Assembly (NCBI GenBank): GCA_036897485.1
Contig: JAYMTF010000548.1
Coordinates: forward strand, 1-34,012
Origin: Pelargonium nanum
Lineage: Eukaryota > Streptophyta > Magnoliopsida > Geraniales > Geraniaceae
Length of the DNA stretch: 34,012 nucleotides
Direction of reading: 5' to 3'
This document shows positions 9,717 to 21,065 of the stretch, piece by piece; within the stretch, counting starts at the first letter, position 1; every line of letters starts with the position of its first letter. The position numbers and the translations under genes are program-made. The notes under the pieces are model-generated. The model was not told the origin of the DNA. It searched no databases and saw only the letters and a list, made by a program, of their open reading frames with translations.

Positions 9717-12210
9717 ATGGCTGCCACCACCACCACCACATCGTTTTACGCCTCTCCAATCTCCACCCCCTACAAGAAACAGTCTCTTCTCAATTATCCA
9801 TCTCCTGCTCTCGTTTTACGACCCTCTACTCGGAATCTCCGGTCGATATCTGTGTCGGCCGCAGCAGCTCCTACCACTGCCATTGAAGTCGATGGAGCTA
9901 AAGCCTCCGCCACCCCCTCCAAGACTCTGCCTTTCCGGGTCGGCCACGGATTCGATCTCCACCGATTGGAACCGGGCTATCCTTTGATTATTGGCGGCAT
10001 CAACATTCCTCACGAAAAAGGCTGCGAAGCTCACTCTGATGGTAAATTCTCCATTTCTGATTCACTTTTATGTTAAATTCCAGTGATACGAATACCCAAA
10101 ACAAAGCGAAATCAGAGCTGAAAGTGAGAACCCAGATAGATAGCTGACTGTTTAAGGTTTGACCAAGAGTTTTTTAGGGAGTTTTTATTTATTTATGAAA
10201 AAGATCATATTTTTCTCAAATATGGTGGTTGGTAACTTGAGATATGCAGTTTTGGGGTTATGTTTTGTGGGTGATTAACAAATAAGTTGATTGAGGTTGC
10301 AGGGGATGTGTTGCTTCACTGTGTGGTTGATGCAATTTTAGGTGCCCTTGGACTTCCAGATATTGGGCAGATATTTCCTGATTCTGATCCTAAGTGGAAG
10401 GGAGCCCCATCATCTGTTTTCATCAAAGAAGCTGTGAGTTATTAGCTTTTTCATGACTACTTCAATTTTGTGTTATTTTGCTTCACTGCATTGCTTGACC
10501 AAGTGCTATCAATATTATTAGATTAAGCCCATTAAGATGCTAGTATGATATGATTCAAGGAATTGACGGCTTTAGATTTGCTACTTGTCTAGAAAATTGA
10601 TACACATTAAAGACCTGGCACAACCAGATGAAGATGCTCTCTCTGGAATGACTATACTCATTGATGTTGTTTTGCTAAGCCAAAATGTTTGGTTCTGTTA
10701 CTTGGTTGTGACTTGTGACTCTTAACTCTAGATTTAGGTGCCTGCTCATGCATCCCGTTCAATGGAACAATTAGGTGCGAGTGTTCATTGTTGTGATGAC
10801 AAAACCACAACAACTTGGTGTCTTACAAATAGGTATAGTGATTAAGTCGAGTATCGTCTCTTCGGGATAGGTTGTTAAACTATCAACTCGGCTGTTCTCT
10901 TAATGTCTAGCTAGTCCAATTGAAGATGATTATTTAATATTAAATCTAAAATAATGAAAGTAAAAGATAAAAAAACTGAATATGACTAAAACCTATGGAT
11001 GTGTGGGCTTTATCGAAGCTAACCTAATAACTGTAATTGGTTGAATGTATTGCACTAGTGTAATTCACCCACTGGTTCGTCTTATCTAAGTTATCACAAG
11101 TAATTCACCCAATAGTGCTGATATGAAATGTTTGGTTCTACTAGGTTTGCTCACCCCAAAAGACATCAGGCCTAGGTTGGGGGAGTAGCAACCTCCCGAA
11201 AAAGGGTGGAGATGCTGTAACTTGGGCTCTGATAGCACTGTTGGGTACTATTAGGCATTTTCACCCCAAAAGTTAGCTCAAGGGGGTGAGACTTTCCCTA
11301 ATACTTATGAACCAATACCCATCCCCTTCGGCCCTTCCACAACCGATGTGGGATAACCCAACGTGAAATCATTTGGATCATGAAACCAGTTGGATAAGTT
11401 TTAGCATTGGTTAGTATATCTCGGCTCTGTAGATGGATATGCAGTCTACAAAAAAGCTTTATCAGTCCTATTTGCTGATTAAGGAAAAAAAGAAAAAAGA
11501 ATCAACCATTGTAACTCAGATGCTTTCTCTCTGATGGCGATTTGACCAACGACAATATGATGAAGCCTCACCCACAAGTTATTCATTTGTTTCTTATTAG
11601 AATTGGATAATCTTGCACAAGAGGATGCCGATTTGTTTGCCCTAATTTACCGAAATTTAGGTCTTTAATAAATATATATATATATATAATATCTTATTAG
11701 GTATTGACATGGTCATGAAAGAGATTTAGATTCTTCTACTCCAAGTGGAAAGAAATATAACTGTTCAACCAGATATGGATGACACTATGGCAAATTAGTC
11801 GACATCAGACTTTCAAAATTAGGGGTGCCATCATCATTTGGATACATGTTTTTGTGCATCGTTCAATTTTTTGCTGAAGGCAGCCATATACGTGTATATA
11901 TTTGCTGTATTCATTACAATAAACGTTTTTTTGATGCATTTTATAATGCTCATCAATGGAGGATGGTTCATTTCAGGTGAGACTGATGCACGAAGCTGGC
12001 TACGATATTGGAAACTTAGATGCAACCTTGATTCTCCAAAGACCAAAACTGAGCCCGCACAAGGAGACTATACGAGCTAACTTGTCAGAGCTTCTTGGGG
12101 CAGACCCTTCGGTTGTAAATCTGAAAGCGAAAACGCACGAGAAGGTTGACAGTCTAGGAGAGAATCGTAGTATTGCAGCACACACTGTGGTTCTCCTTAT
12201 GAGGAAGTGA
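9717..12210 (+). CDS. ISPF: 2-C-methyl-D-erythritol 2,4-cyclodiphosphate synthase, plastid (MECPS)
   Basis: Fifth enzyme of the plastid MEP pathway. It cyclises CDP-ME 2-phosphate to MEcPP with release of CMP, acting as a homotrimer with a divalent metal. Three exons (9717-10041, 10303-10433, 11977-12210) give 229 residues, close to the Arabidopsis length. Residues 1 to about 60 are Ser/Thr/Ala-rich and read as a chloroplast transit peptide. The mature enzyme starts near [14 protein letters not shown]. Metal ligands of the E. coli enzyme (D8, H10, H42) correspond to D80, H82 and H114 (HSDGDVLLH). [15 protein letters not shown] and [20 protein letters not shown] are further family motifs, and [20 protein letters not shown] closes the protein. 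The ATG at 9717 is chosen; an in-frame TTG at 9711 is not a likely start. Intron 2 (1543 bp) carries transposon debris. Confidence 0.96.
10780..11120. mobile_element. Probable LTR-retrotransposon debris in ISPF intron 2
   Basis: The stretch attaagtcgagtatcgtctc followed by ttcgggata and an AT-rich segment recalls the non-coding 'guide-and-priming' sequence common in plant LTR retrotransposons. No ORF or terminal repeat supports it, so this is a weak call made from sequence flavour only. Confidence 0.25.
11129..11363 (-). mobile_element. TRIM-type LTR element remnant in ISPF intron 2
   Basis: Positions 11239-11363 form a short LTR of about 125 bp with complementary ends (tgttgggt at one end, acccaac at the other) and the ccacaaccgatgtgggat motif typical of plant TRIM elements. 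Read on the minus strand, the LTR ends in CCCAACA, then one base, then tgctatcagagc (11237-11226). That differs by one base from the initiator-Met tRNA primer-binding site tggtatcagagc. At 11129-11165 a second, truncated copy of the LTR end is visible (tgtttggttctactagg ... tcaccccaaaag against tgttgggtactattagg ... tcaccccaaaag). There is no coding capacity. It is inserted in an intron with no visible effect on splice sites. Confidence 0.6.
11681..11699. repeat. (AT)n microsatellite
   Basis: A short dinucleotide run within ISPF intron 2, about 280 bp before the exon 3 acceptor. Confidence 0.8.
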
Positions 12211-13442
12211 AGAAGGGACATGCACCCTCCAAAAATGTTTTATACTTGTTACATTAAACACATTTGGTTAAAATAATATATCCTTGTATTTCAACTATCC
12301 CCCAAAAAATCCTTTCTAATTTGTTCTCATGTTGTTAAAAATAAATGAGTTTGAAAAAAAAAAAGAAGAGTTTAGGTGTGTAGAGCAATTGGAAAACATA
12401 CCATTTATTCACAGCGTCTCTGGGAGTAGATTGTTCTCAAGCCAAAGAATGGAGGATTTGGTTTGTAGGGACCTGAAAGTCATAAGTCTGTGGTTTGATG
12501 TAGAGAGTGTTTGAAATCACCCGAGATAGGTCTATTGGCTCGCGTGGATTGAAAAGCTAAGCGCTGAATACTTGGTCATGTGATTTGATACAAAATTAAG
12601 CACCTTTGAGTTCGACTATTGGATCAATGACGAATTAAAATTAAAAAATCGACAATAGTTCAAAAGAAAAGGTTTAGAACTAAAGAAAATAAAAAGAACA
12701 ATGAGAATTTTCAATTATTTTAGAGCTGGACAGCACGTTTAAGTATAAAATCAAAATTAAACATATCATGTCAACAATGACTAATATATATAAATTGAGT
12801 AAAAAATGTTGAGTCGTGTCAATTCGTCCGCATTTTGGTTTGTTCGTATTATGTAACTCAAATTCGTAGATGCTCCTTCAAGTAAAATCTAAAATCTCCT
12901 TTCTTGTTTTTATTTTCCTCCATACAATCCTTATATTCATTGATCCAAGTATGGCCTTTCTTATTTTTCCCAAGTAAATCACTCCTCATAAGCGTATACA
13001 TCCCTGTAAAACATGATCTTATAATATATTTTTGGACATAATTATGCTAAAGTAAATAGGAGACGGTATTGTATCACTATATATGTTTCAGACAATCTTT
13101 TTGCAAATCATGATTAATGTTGATATATATAGTTGACGGGCTATACAGGTGGTGATCTTTATTTGTTTTGGTATTAAAATATGTTGAGGATTTTAAACAT
13201 GTTAATTGCTAAAAAGATTTTATCAAAATGCGCACATGGAACATTAGTTTGATTACACGTATACTTAAATTATATGTATAAATTGTGAGGAATGATAATA
13301 TATTGATAAGAACAGAAGACTCAGTTTCGAAAATGATTTATGTCTGGAACTGGAAGTCAATTTCAGTTTGCTCATGAGTTTGAATTATCAACAAAACACA
13401 TTGTTTTTTTCCAGTTTCTACATACTAATATTTTCTTGTTGC

Positions 13443-13500
13443 TAATAATTTGGCATCATTGATTTAAAATAATAATAATAATAATAATTTGGCATCATTG
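13443..13500. repeat. 19-bp direct repeat flanking an (AAT)n microsatellite
   Basis: The 19-mer taataatttggcatcattg occurs at 13443-13461 and again, identical, at 13482-13500. An (AAT)n run lies between. Replication slippage through the AAT run is the likely cause. Confidence 0.85.
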
Positions 13501-13865
13501 GTCTGCTGTTATTTTTGTACTGAGCCAACTACTGACGAGCCTAGAAGAGTTTTGATGTTATTATATTAATGTGAAATCAATTTTGGTGTAACTAGTTAAT
13601 CATTTATACCAAAAATTTCTCAACACTTATGTTGAACCATTCCCACATTTTATTTATTCAGCCAACCTCCTCAATCTTTGAACAACTCTTTGACTCTACA
13701 TTCTCTTCTCTTTTTATATTTTTTAACTTCTTTAATTTGTTATGATTGATTAGAAGAGTTATAAAACATCAAGCATAATAAGATTACAGCTATATTTCAT
13801 ACTAAGAGTCATAAAGATGATTTTTTATTCCAACATTGCTATGATTTAAAATACTCTTAGATGTA

Positions 13866-14040
13866 CCCAAGAGTAGTGGCGCAGGACTGCGTGAGGGGAA
13901 GAGCTCTCGGCTTCAATTCTTGCTCAACACATCCATGGGGGGAGATGAGAACTTTAACCTGTAACCAAGTCTCAAATGAGCATTAGTCTTACTATGATTA
14001 AACGGCTTAAAGGTGTCAACAACGAGTTTGCAAACCCATT
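13866..14040 (+). mobile_element. Degenerate tRNA-derived SINE-like sequence
   Basis: An A-box-like tggcgcaggac is followed about 40 nt later by a decayed B-box-like cggcttcaattct, then a non-tRNA body. The layout suggests an old SINE, but the B box is poor and no target-site duplication was found. Confidence 0.3.
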
Positions 14041-14333
14041 TAATTAAAACACCTCATGGTTTTAAACAAAAACAAAAATGACTCTTAGATGTTATCTTAA
14101 AAAATGTTTGAGAGTACGCCCAATTACTATGAGTTTCTCTCTAAAACATCGTCGGGTATCGTTTGACCACGAGAATGTACTTTTTTCGAAAATATTTTTT
14201 TCTTTTGTATCGTTTGACAACAAATAAATTTACTACTTTTGAAATGTATACTTTATAATAAAAGATTGATTAGAGTATTTAGCACATGAAAAAGTGGATA
14301 AAAAATGTAGAATACTAATTCAGGAATCAAGAC

Positions 14334-14495
14334 ATGTTAGGTTAAGCGGTTGATGCGCTTTGGATTTCTTTTGAGGTCTCAGGTTCGAGCCTCCTTACCG
14401 ACGGCAGGAGTGGAATTTATAGGTTTAAGGGGAGAACTAACAACTAACAGGGTGACGTCTCCATCAATGTACATCTATATATATATATATATAGT
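14334..14495 (+). mobile_element. tRNA-derived SINE-like element with intact A and B boxes
   Basis: An A box (taggttaagcgg, matching TRGYNNARNNG) near 14339 and a B box (ggttcgagcc) near 14383 are spaced about 45 nt apart, as in a pol III promoter. A unique body of about 80 nt follows and ends at an (AT)n run (14475-14493). It does not fold as a whole tRNA. The family is not identified. Confidence 0.5.
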
Positions 14496-14831
14496 TTAGA
14501 TGCATGTCTTCTTAGTGTTATGTTAGTTTCAATATTAACCTAAAATAGTATGATAACTTATGAATCCATAAATGAAACTCATACACCAATACGCCAACTT
14601 ATGTTGGGACAAAAGTAGAGCAATGAAAATGAATTATTGAAGATGTGATCGGAGCCCATGAGCCATAAAGGAAACAGAGACTGAGAGCTCAAAAAAGCCA
14701 TCAGCAATCAGAGAAAAATGGTACGAAAGTCTGGAAATTATTAAATAGACAACACTATAGTCTTTTTCAATTTAACTTATCTGTCGGCTCTCACAGTAGT
14801 GACAAACACAAATTAAGCAATCAAGAGTTGA

Positions 14832-14855
14832 ATTGCTATTGCTATTGCTATTGAT
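14832..14855. repeat. (ATTGCT)n short tandem repeat
   Basis: Three perfect ATTGCT units and one variant (ATTGAT) lie in the intergenic interval. Confidence 0.8.
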
Positions 14856-17800
14856 ATGTTACTGCTTCGAAGAGTCACCAACCACCTATATAATTAAGTT
14901 ATTGCAGCAGAGCAGTTTTAATTTTAAATAAAGTCATAATGGTGGACCTGGAAATGGATATTTGAATCTGGAGGTGGACCCGTTCAATGTTATTTGTCAA
15001 ACATACATTTTTTTACTTGCTGTCAAACAGGATTAGAAGTTTCAGCGGTTCGCACGTGCGACCTTTGACTGCCATTTGCCAGAATCTAAGTGGAAGAGAA
15101 CCAGACAGGCGTGTCCACTTGGGCAGCTTCAAAGTTGAAACAAACAGAGACCAGAATATCTTTGTTACTTGCTGACCTGTGACTATTTTTAGCCTCCCAT
15201 CTTTTTTTTTTTGTTTTTATTTTGTCAATTTTTATGGCTTGTTTCGCCACATTTTTTTTGGGGTGGACAGTGAGGAACAGCCACCAACATTTTTTCACTT
15301 TATTCAGAAAATTTATTCTATTTAGAGGAAACAAAGCTTTTGCCTAAATACATGCGTGGCTACAGAATGCTTGATTTGATCAAATCATAGTTCAATGCAC
15401 CACATGTTATGACTTATAAACAATAACAAAACTATTATAGACTACATCTTTATATATCATATCCCTTTACATTTTAGAATAATAGCGTTTTTTTAATGCT
15501 CGAGTAAAAATAGTATACTAGATATTGTAACGTCTTTTACACGTGTTAAAGGTATTTGTTTAAGTTGTTCCAAACCCAAAAGTGTTATGAGCTTTCTTGA
15601 TCTTTGATCTAGTTTTTAACTTTTTATTATCTTGTGTGAAAACTGTAAATATGTTTTCATATGACTGCCTTGAACATAAGAATAAGAGTCTCAACACAAA
15701 TGAATTTCAATTGATATGAAAAAAACGAACTAGAACACTCTTGAGAGAGCAACCAAGAATCATGTGGTAGTATTATTAGAAATCGTGCATAAGTACTCAC
15801 CAGAGCACATAAATCAAGTGTGAACGGCAACACAAGCTTCACGGGAGCCTCACGGGCTTGCAAAGCGAGCTTGGATTTGGACTCAATTGAATTTTTCCAG
15901 TGGCCAATTCTTGAGCGTTTATGTTACAGTTTGGACTTTGACTTCCACGTGACCTTAACTCCATGTGTTGACGTGGCTTCCGAGCATCACTTGTCGCGTA
16001 TCGTCAACTATATGTTATATGATTTTATGTCACAATTAACAAAAGAAAAATTATTAGTGATGAACTACTCTTTGTATATATGCAATACGGCTAAGGCTAC
16101 ACACTCATGTGTTTATTACTGATTAGTGTAAATAATGTTACTGATATTATATGATAAGGAAAAATATACACATTAACTTGTTATAGGAGTCATGAGCATT
16201 GCACGAAAGTAGCTATGACTGTGGAAGTAAGTGGTATAAGATTTTGCATTCAAATGAAGAATAAATGCTATTATCAAATCCTATGTGTTGAGCTTGCTTG
16301 GTTTAGCTGATCATATTAGCTGAATTGAACAAACATTTGGTCCACAGAATTTAAATTACTAAATTCGAGTTTCAACTGAATTTGGATTTTAGACCACTTT
16401 GAGTCTCATGGAATGGAAGAAAGTGAACATATATTCTAATTCCTGTTTTTAATTATGTCTTTGTGGCCTGCATCTGCATACTACTAACGCCACGCCTCTT
16501 TCTGCTATTTCCACACCTACTAAAATCTCAGCTCTAAATTCTTTTGGAACCAAAATCATGAAGACCTAGGCAATTGACGATCCATCTTCTGGTCCACAGA
16601 AGAATTTTACTTGCAATTTGGTAAAAGCAAGATTCAATTTGGATGTCAAATAGTTTACCATAGAGCTTTTGACCACAAAATTTGTATAAGCAAAATTCAA
16701 TTTTTGACTCATTTTAATGATTAGAGAATAAACCTATTAATTAAGATTTAAAACAAGTAAGGAAAATCAATTTCAACCCTTTTAACATTTTGAAACTATT
16801 ATTTGAAATAGTTAACATAATATATATTTATTGACGGGAGACTAACATTTGAAACAACTAACCTATACAGTACGGCCATAAAGAAAATACATATCAGTAA
16901 TAAAATGACGGTGTCAAATAATTTACAGTCTTATTCCGCCCACATGACTAAAATTGTTATAAGTTTGATAATTGAGTACTATGTCAGTCGAAACAAATAA
17001 CGTACACGCGTAATATCATACACGTCCAAAACAAATTGATAGATGGGATGAGCGCGGAAGTAATGGCACAACTTCCTTTTTATGGTTAGGGTTTCTTGCA
17101 ATAATTGAATGCACGTACTGAATGTTGTAGGGCTGTTTTCTGCACCCTCGGCTTCCTACAACTTGCCATAGGATGATCTCTATATATTATAGGATTTGAC
17201 AAATATCTACTCTCATTAAATCCCCAACTTTCGGACCAAACATGTGTGTTGCTACACTAAATATGTAGGGTAGCTTAGTAGACTTGAGGACTTCAGAGCA
17301 ATCAAAGCTGTAATTAACCACCCAAATTGCCATCTTGGGCAACATATATGATTTAAGTTCACTCCGTGTAAATATCGCGTGAACAATCAATTTAATATTA
17401 TTATGAATGATAAGGAATTGTTCGAAAATAGAATAGTGTGTTTATCTGTCTATGATAATGTACAACATTATTGTAAGTCCTTATCGCGTAATAAAATTAT
17501 GCAAGTGGCTATGTGACATTGATGTGTTAAGAGAGTGTTCCAATGAAGTTACACCATGATAATTGAGCATGACATCGTTGTAATTACTCTTAACAGATAT
17601 CGTTTATTGAGTTTGTTGTGTCGGCCGTTTGTTTTAGTACTTGACACTGTGTATAGTTAGTATTTTTCTAGTCAAATAAATGCTATAGTATAAAATTAAT
17701 GATATATCTTTAAGTAAAAGATCAACGATTTTGAATTTTGTTAAGAGCGCTCATATTGGAAGATCTCGTTGTTTGAAAATGTAAATATGCCTCCACTTTT

Positions 17801-18514
17801 TGTGAGCCCTACCAATGTTAGAGACCCTAAATAAGCCATCGTTTGAATAAGGGGTAGCCTTTATGACTTTTTTAGTCCAATGACATTTTTTACCTATAAA
17901 GAACTGTAAATATGGCTATGAGATCCAAACCACTGCAGAATAAAAATTGAACAAGAACATTTACTGATATGTCATGTAAAGAAGTGTGAATTCGACACTT
18001 TAATAACTGAGTCTCATCATCGATAATGTTGTAACACAGTTCTAGAATTTGTTCACGACATCATAGATATAAAAGAAACGAAAAAATAGGTTACACGAGG
18101 AAGTGGGTCAACCGGACTAATATAACACATTAGTGTTTAATCATTTTCCGAACAATAAAAATGCAATATAATTATATATAAAATCGAGTAACTTAAAATT
18201 CAACATGTAATAAATTTCGATCTATGTTAAAAAGAAACGAACACACAAGAAAACGTATAAAAATATAAAACTATAATTGAGCCCTCAATTAACGTAGCAA
18301 TTTAGTTGAATCAAAGTAGGAATAGAGTGACGCATAAGCCACCAATTGTTTTCTCACTCGTATAATTTATTTACTGAAACAGCAGACCCCAATTGCAATA
18401 AAAAACGAAATAAATGTTTGCCAGAACGCCAACCGGTGGTACTAAGACTTTCAAACAATACTACTGCAACTGTCTTCTACGAACCTTCGCCTCTGACTGC
18501 ACTTCCCATACTCC

Positions 18515-18521
18515 TATAAAT
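18515..18521 (+). promoter_or_regulatory. TATA box candidate of ACS
   Basis: TATAAAT sits 150 bp before the ACS start codon, in a context (ctcctataaatcatcc) typical of plant TATA promoters. It predicts a start of transcription near 18548 and a pyrimidine- and CA-rich leader of about 115 nt. Confidence 0.6.
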
Positions 18522-18664
18522 CATCCATTTTCAGCGAACCTCCAACATCACAACCTCAAATATTCATCTCCTTCACCTTCACACCACAGATCTTTAACCA
18601 ATCACGTCTGGACAGATCATCATCATCATCTTTTGCATATTCTGAGGATTTTCTTTGAGCAAAA

Positions 18665-21065
18665 ATGGTGTACATGTCTTCAACAACTAACCAAAGAACA
18701 TTGTTGTCCAAGATGGCAACTGGAGATGGACATGGAGAGAACTCACCTTACTTCGATGGCTGGAAAGCCTACGACGACAATCCTTTCCATCTCACCCAAA
18801 ACCCTCATGGTGTTATCCAGATGGGTCTTGCTGAGAATCAGGTAACATACAAGATTCAAGATTTGTACTCTGTTTATGTCTCTGGTTCTTGTCCTGATTT
18901 CAGGTTTTGACATGTTTTCTTGACCTTTTTGCAGCTTTCGTTCGAGTTGATTGAGCAATGGGTCGTTAACAACCCGAAAGCATCCATTTGCACAGCAGAA
19001 GGTCTGCAAGAATTCAAAGACACTGCAATCTTTCAAGATTATCATGGCTTGCCAGAGTTCAGATATGTAAGTGACAACGTCAAATTAGTCAAATTACAAC
19101 GATCCTTAACTTTCGAATATTGATACTGATATTAGAAATTGGTTGGTGAACAGGCTGTTGCAAATTTCATGGGAAAGGTCAGAAGAAACAGAGTAACATT
19201 TGACCCAGATCGCATTGTCATGAGTGGAGGAGCAACCGGAGCTCATGAAATGATAGCCTTCTGTTTGGCTGATCCTGGCGATGCTTTTCTTGTCCCAACT
19301 CCTTATTATCCTGGGTAAGACTAAAACCTCAATCTTAAGCTCTCATAATTATCTTTGACTTTTGCTTCTCTGCCTGCAAAAAAGAAAAGAAACTCAATCT
19401 CAGCTCAATCTCGGTCAACTGTTTTTGATAATTGCCATGGCACTCACTAGCTAATTTTTTAATCCCAGTGTCACCATCCTGATCACCCTGTTGGACCCTA
19501 CTATCTAATATATATATTATAAAGAGAAGTACTAACTAATTGAATCATATGTGTCATTTTCAACTTTCAATTTTGTGATACATGTCAATTATAATCAAAT
19601 ATATAATTAATATAATATAAAATTTGAAATTATCTATATCCTAAAATAGTTATGAAAAAATAAGAAATTAACTTTTAATTAATTTGAAATCTATAATATT
19701 CAAATATATTTTTTTGAAACGAATAATATTTAAATATTTAGTTTATAAGAACGATATCCACATATATAATATGCTATTAATATTATTACTACAATTTTTA
19801 AAATGCTTGATATTAAAAATTATCGAGTAAGTAAAATCATAATAAAAAATAAATTTAAATAAATCATAAAAACTATAGACCCGAGCATTGCTGGGACAAA
19901 AGATTAGTTGTATCATTATTACCAAAAATATAATTTAGTTTTGTTCTGATCCTCTTCTCTATCTCCATCTTGAAACAGACCCTTTAACAACCGATCTCTA
20001 AAACTTTTCACTGTTGAGATCAGTAAAAGACTTGAATCTCATAGATTTTGTCATTTGTGTTGCAGATTTGATAGAGACTTGAGGTGGAGAACTGGTGTGC
20101 AGCTACTTCCTGTTGTGTGTGAAAGTGCAAACAATTTCAAGATCACCAGAAGTGCCCTGGAAGAGGCCTATGAGAGAGCTCAAGAAGCCAACATCAGAGT
20201 CAAGGGATTGCTCATAACCAACCCATCAAACCCATTAGGAACCATCCTGGACAGAGAGACTCTAGTCAGTCTTGTGAGCTTCATCAATGAAAAGAACATC
20301 CACTTGGTCTGCGACGAAATCTACGCCGCCACTGTCTTCTCCAAGCCCGCTTTCGTTAGCATCGCCGAGGTTATAGATCAAGAAAACGTTTCTTGCAACC
20401 ACGACCTCGTACACATTGTCTACAGTCTGTCCAAGGACATGGGCTTCCCTGGCTTCAGGGTCGGGATTGTCTACTCCTACAACGACGCAGTCGTGAATTG
20501 TGCACGTAAGATGTCAAGCTTCGGCCTTGTCTCCACACAGACTCAGCACCTGATCGCATCAATGCTCTCGGACGATGAATTCGTGGACACCTTCATCGTG
20601 GAGAGCGCGAAGAGGCTAGCGAGAAGGTACACGACTTTCACGAGAGGGCTCGCGCAAGTGAACATTGGATGCTTAAAGAGCAATGGAGGTTTGTTCATAT
20701 GGATGGACCTGAGGAGGCTCCTGAAGGAGAAGACGTTCGAGGCGGAGATGGCGCTGTGGAGAGTGATTATCAATGAAGTGAAGCTCAATGTCTCGCCTGG
20801 CGCGTCGTTCCATTGCTCGGAGCCAGGGTGGTTTAGAGTGTGCTTTGCCAACATGGACGACATGACCATGCAGGTGGCTCTGAGGAGGATCATAACATTT
20901 GCTCTACAGAACAAGGAAGCTGCGGTTTTGCCAGCAATCAAGAGACAGTGCTGGCAAAACAACCTTGGAAGGCTCAGCTTGTCCTCCAGAAGATTTGATG
21001 ATTTCATGATGTCTCCAATGTCTCCTCACTCACCAATACAATCACCACTTGTGAGAGCCACTTAG
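18665..21065 (+). CDS. ACS: 1-aminocyclopropane-1-carboxylate synthase, type I
   Basis: A PLP-dependent cytosolic enzyme converting S-adenosylmethionine to ACC, the rate-limiting step of ethylene synthesis. Four exons (18665-18841, 18935-19066, 19154-19314, 20066-21065) give 489 residues, normal for the family. Hallmarks are [26 protein letters not shown] (box 1, with the substrate Glu), [54 protein letters not shown], and [14 protein letters not shown] with the PLP Lys at about 280, then a conserved C-terminal domain ending near [12 protein letters not shown]. The tail has a CDPK-type RLSLSS (Ser461) and four Ser-Pro sites (473, 476, 479, 483) just before LVRAT. This marks a type I isoform, which MAPKs stabilise by phosphorylation. 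The first ATG is used; Met4 and Met17 are alternatives. Intron 3 contains a Helitron. Which ACS number it corresponds to is not decided. Confidence 0.96.
19504..19907 (+). mobile_element. Small non-autonomous Helitron in ACS intron 3
   Basis: The element begins TCTAATATATATATTATAAA right after an A, and ends in TTAG (a variant of CTRR) right before a T. This fits insertion between A and T without target duplication. Near the 3' end, cccgagcattgctggg forms a short GC-rich hairpin (one bulged G) about 11 nt before the terminus, the classic Helitron 3' signature. The body is very AT-rich with no coding capacity. Length is about 404 bp, which accounts for over half of the 751-bp intron. Exon phases around it are intact. 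Confidence 0.7.

Larger units (their letters stand above)
12211..18664. other. Gene-poor interval between ISPF and ACS
   Basis: This 6.4 kb AT-rich stretch contains no ORF with recognisable similarity on either strand. It holds the ISPF 3' UTR, two SINE-like sequences (13866-14040, 14334-14480), microsatellites and short duplications, and at its right end the promoter and leader of ACS. The small ORFs at 14987-15175, 15820-16122 and elsewhere show no conserved motif or splice support. Confidence 0.6.

Noticed and set aside
14334..14410. Possible tRNA gene from A and B boxes
   Set aside because: No acceptor-stem pairing and no cloverleaf with an anticodon arm; the boxes fit a SINE better.
15820..16122. 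100-codon ORF in the ISPF-ACS interval
   Set aside because: No recognisable domain, no biased composition, no flanking exons in frame; likely chance in non-coding DNA.
18414..18845. 143-codon ORF overlapping the ACS 5' end
   Set aside because: It is in a different frame, spans the TATA box and leader, and its right part is the out-of-frame shadow of ACS exon 1.
20543..21007. 154-codon antisense ORF in ACS exon 4
   Set aside because: A shadow of a long coding exon; no motif and no splice context.
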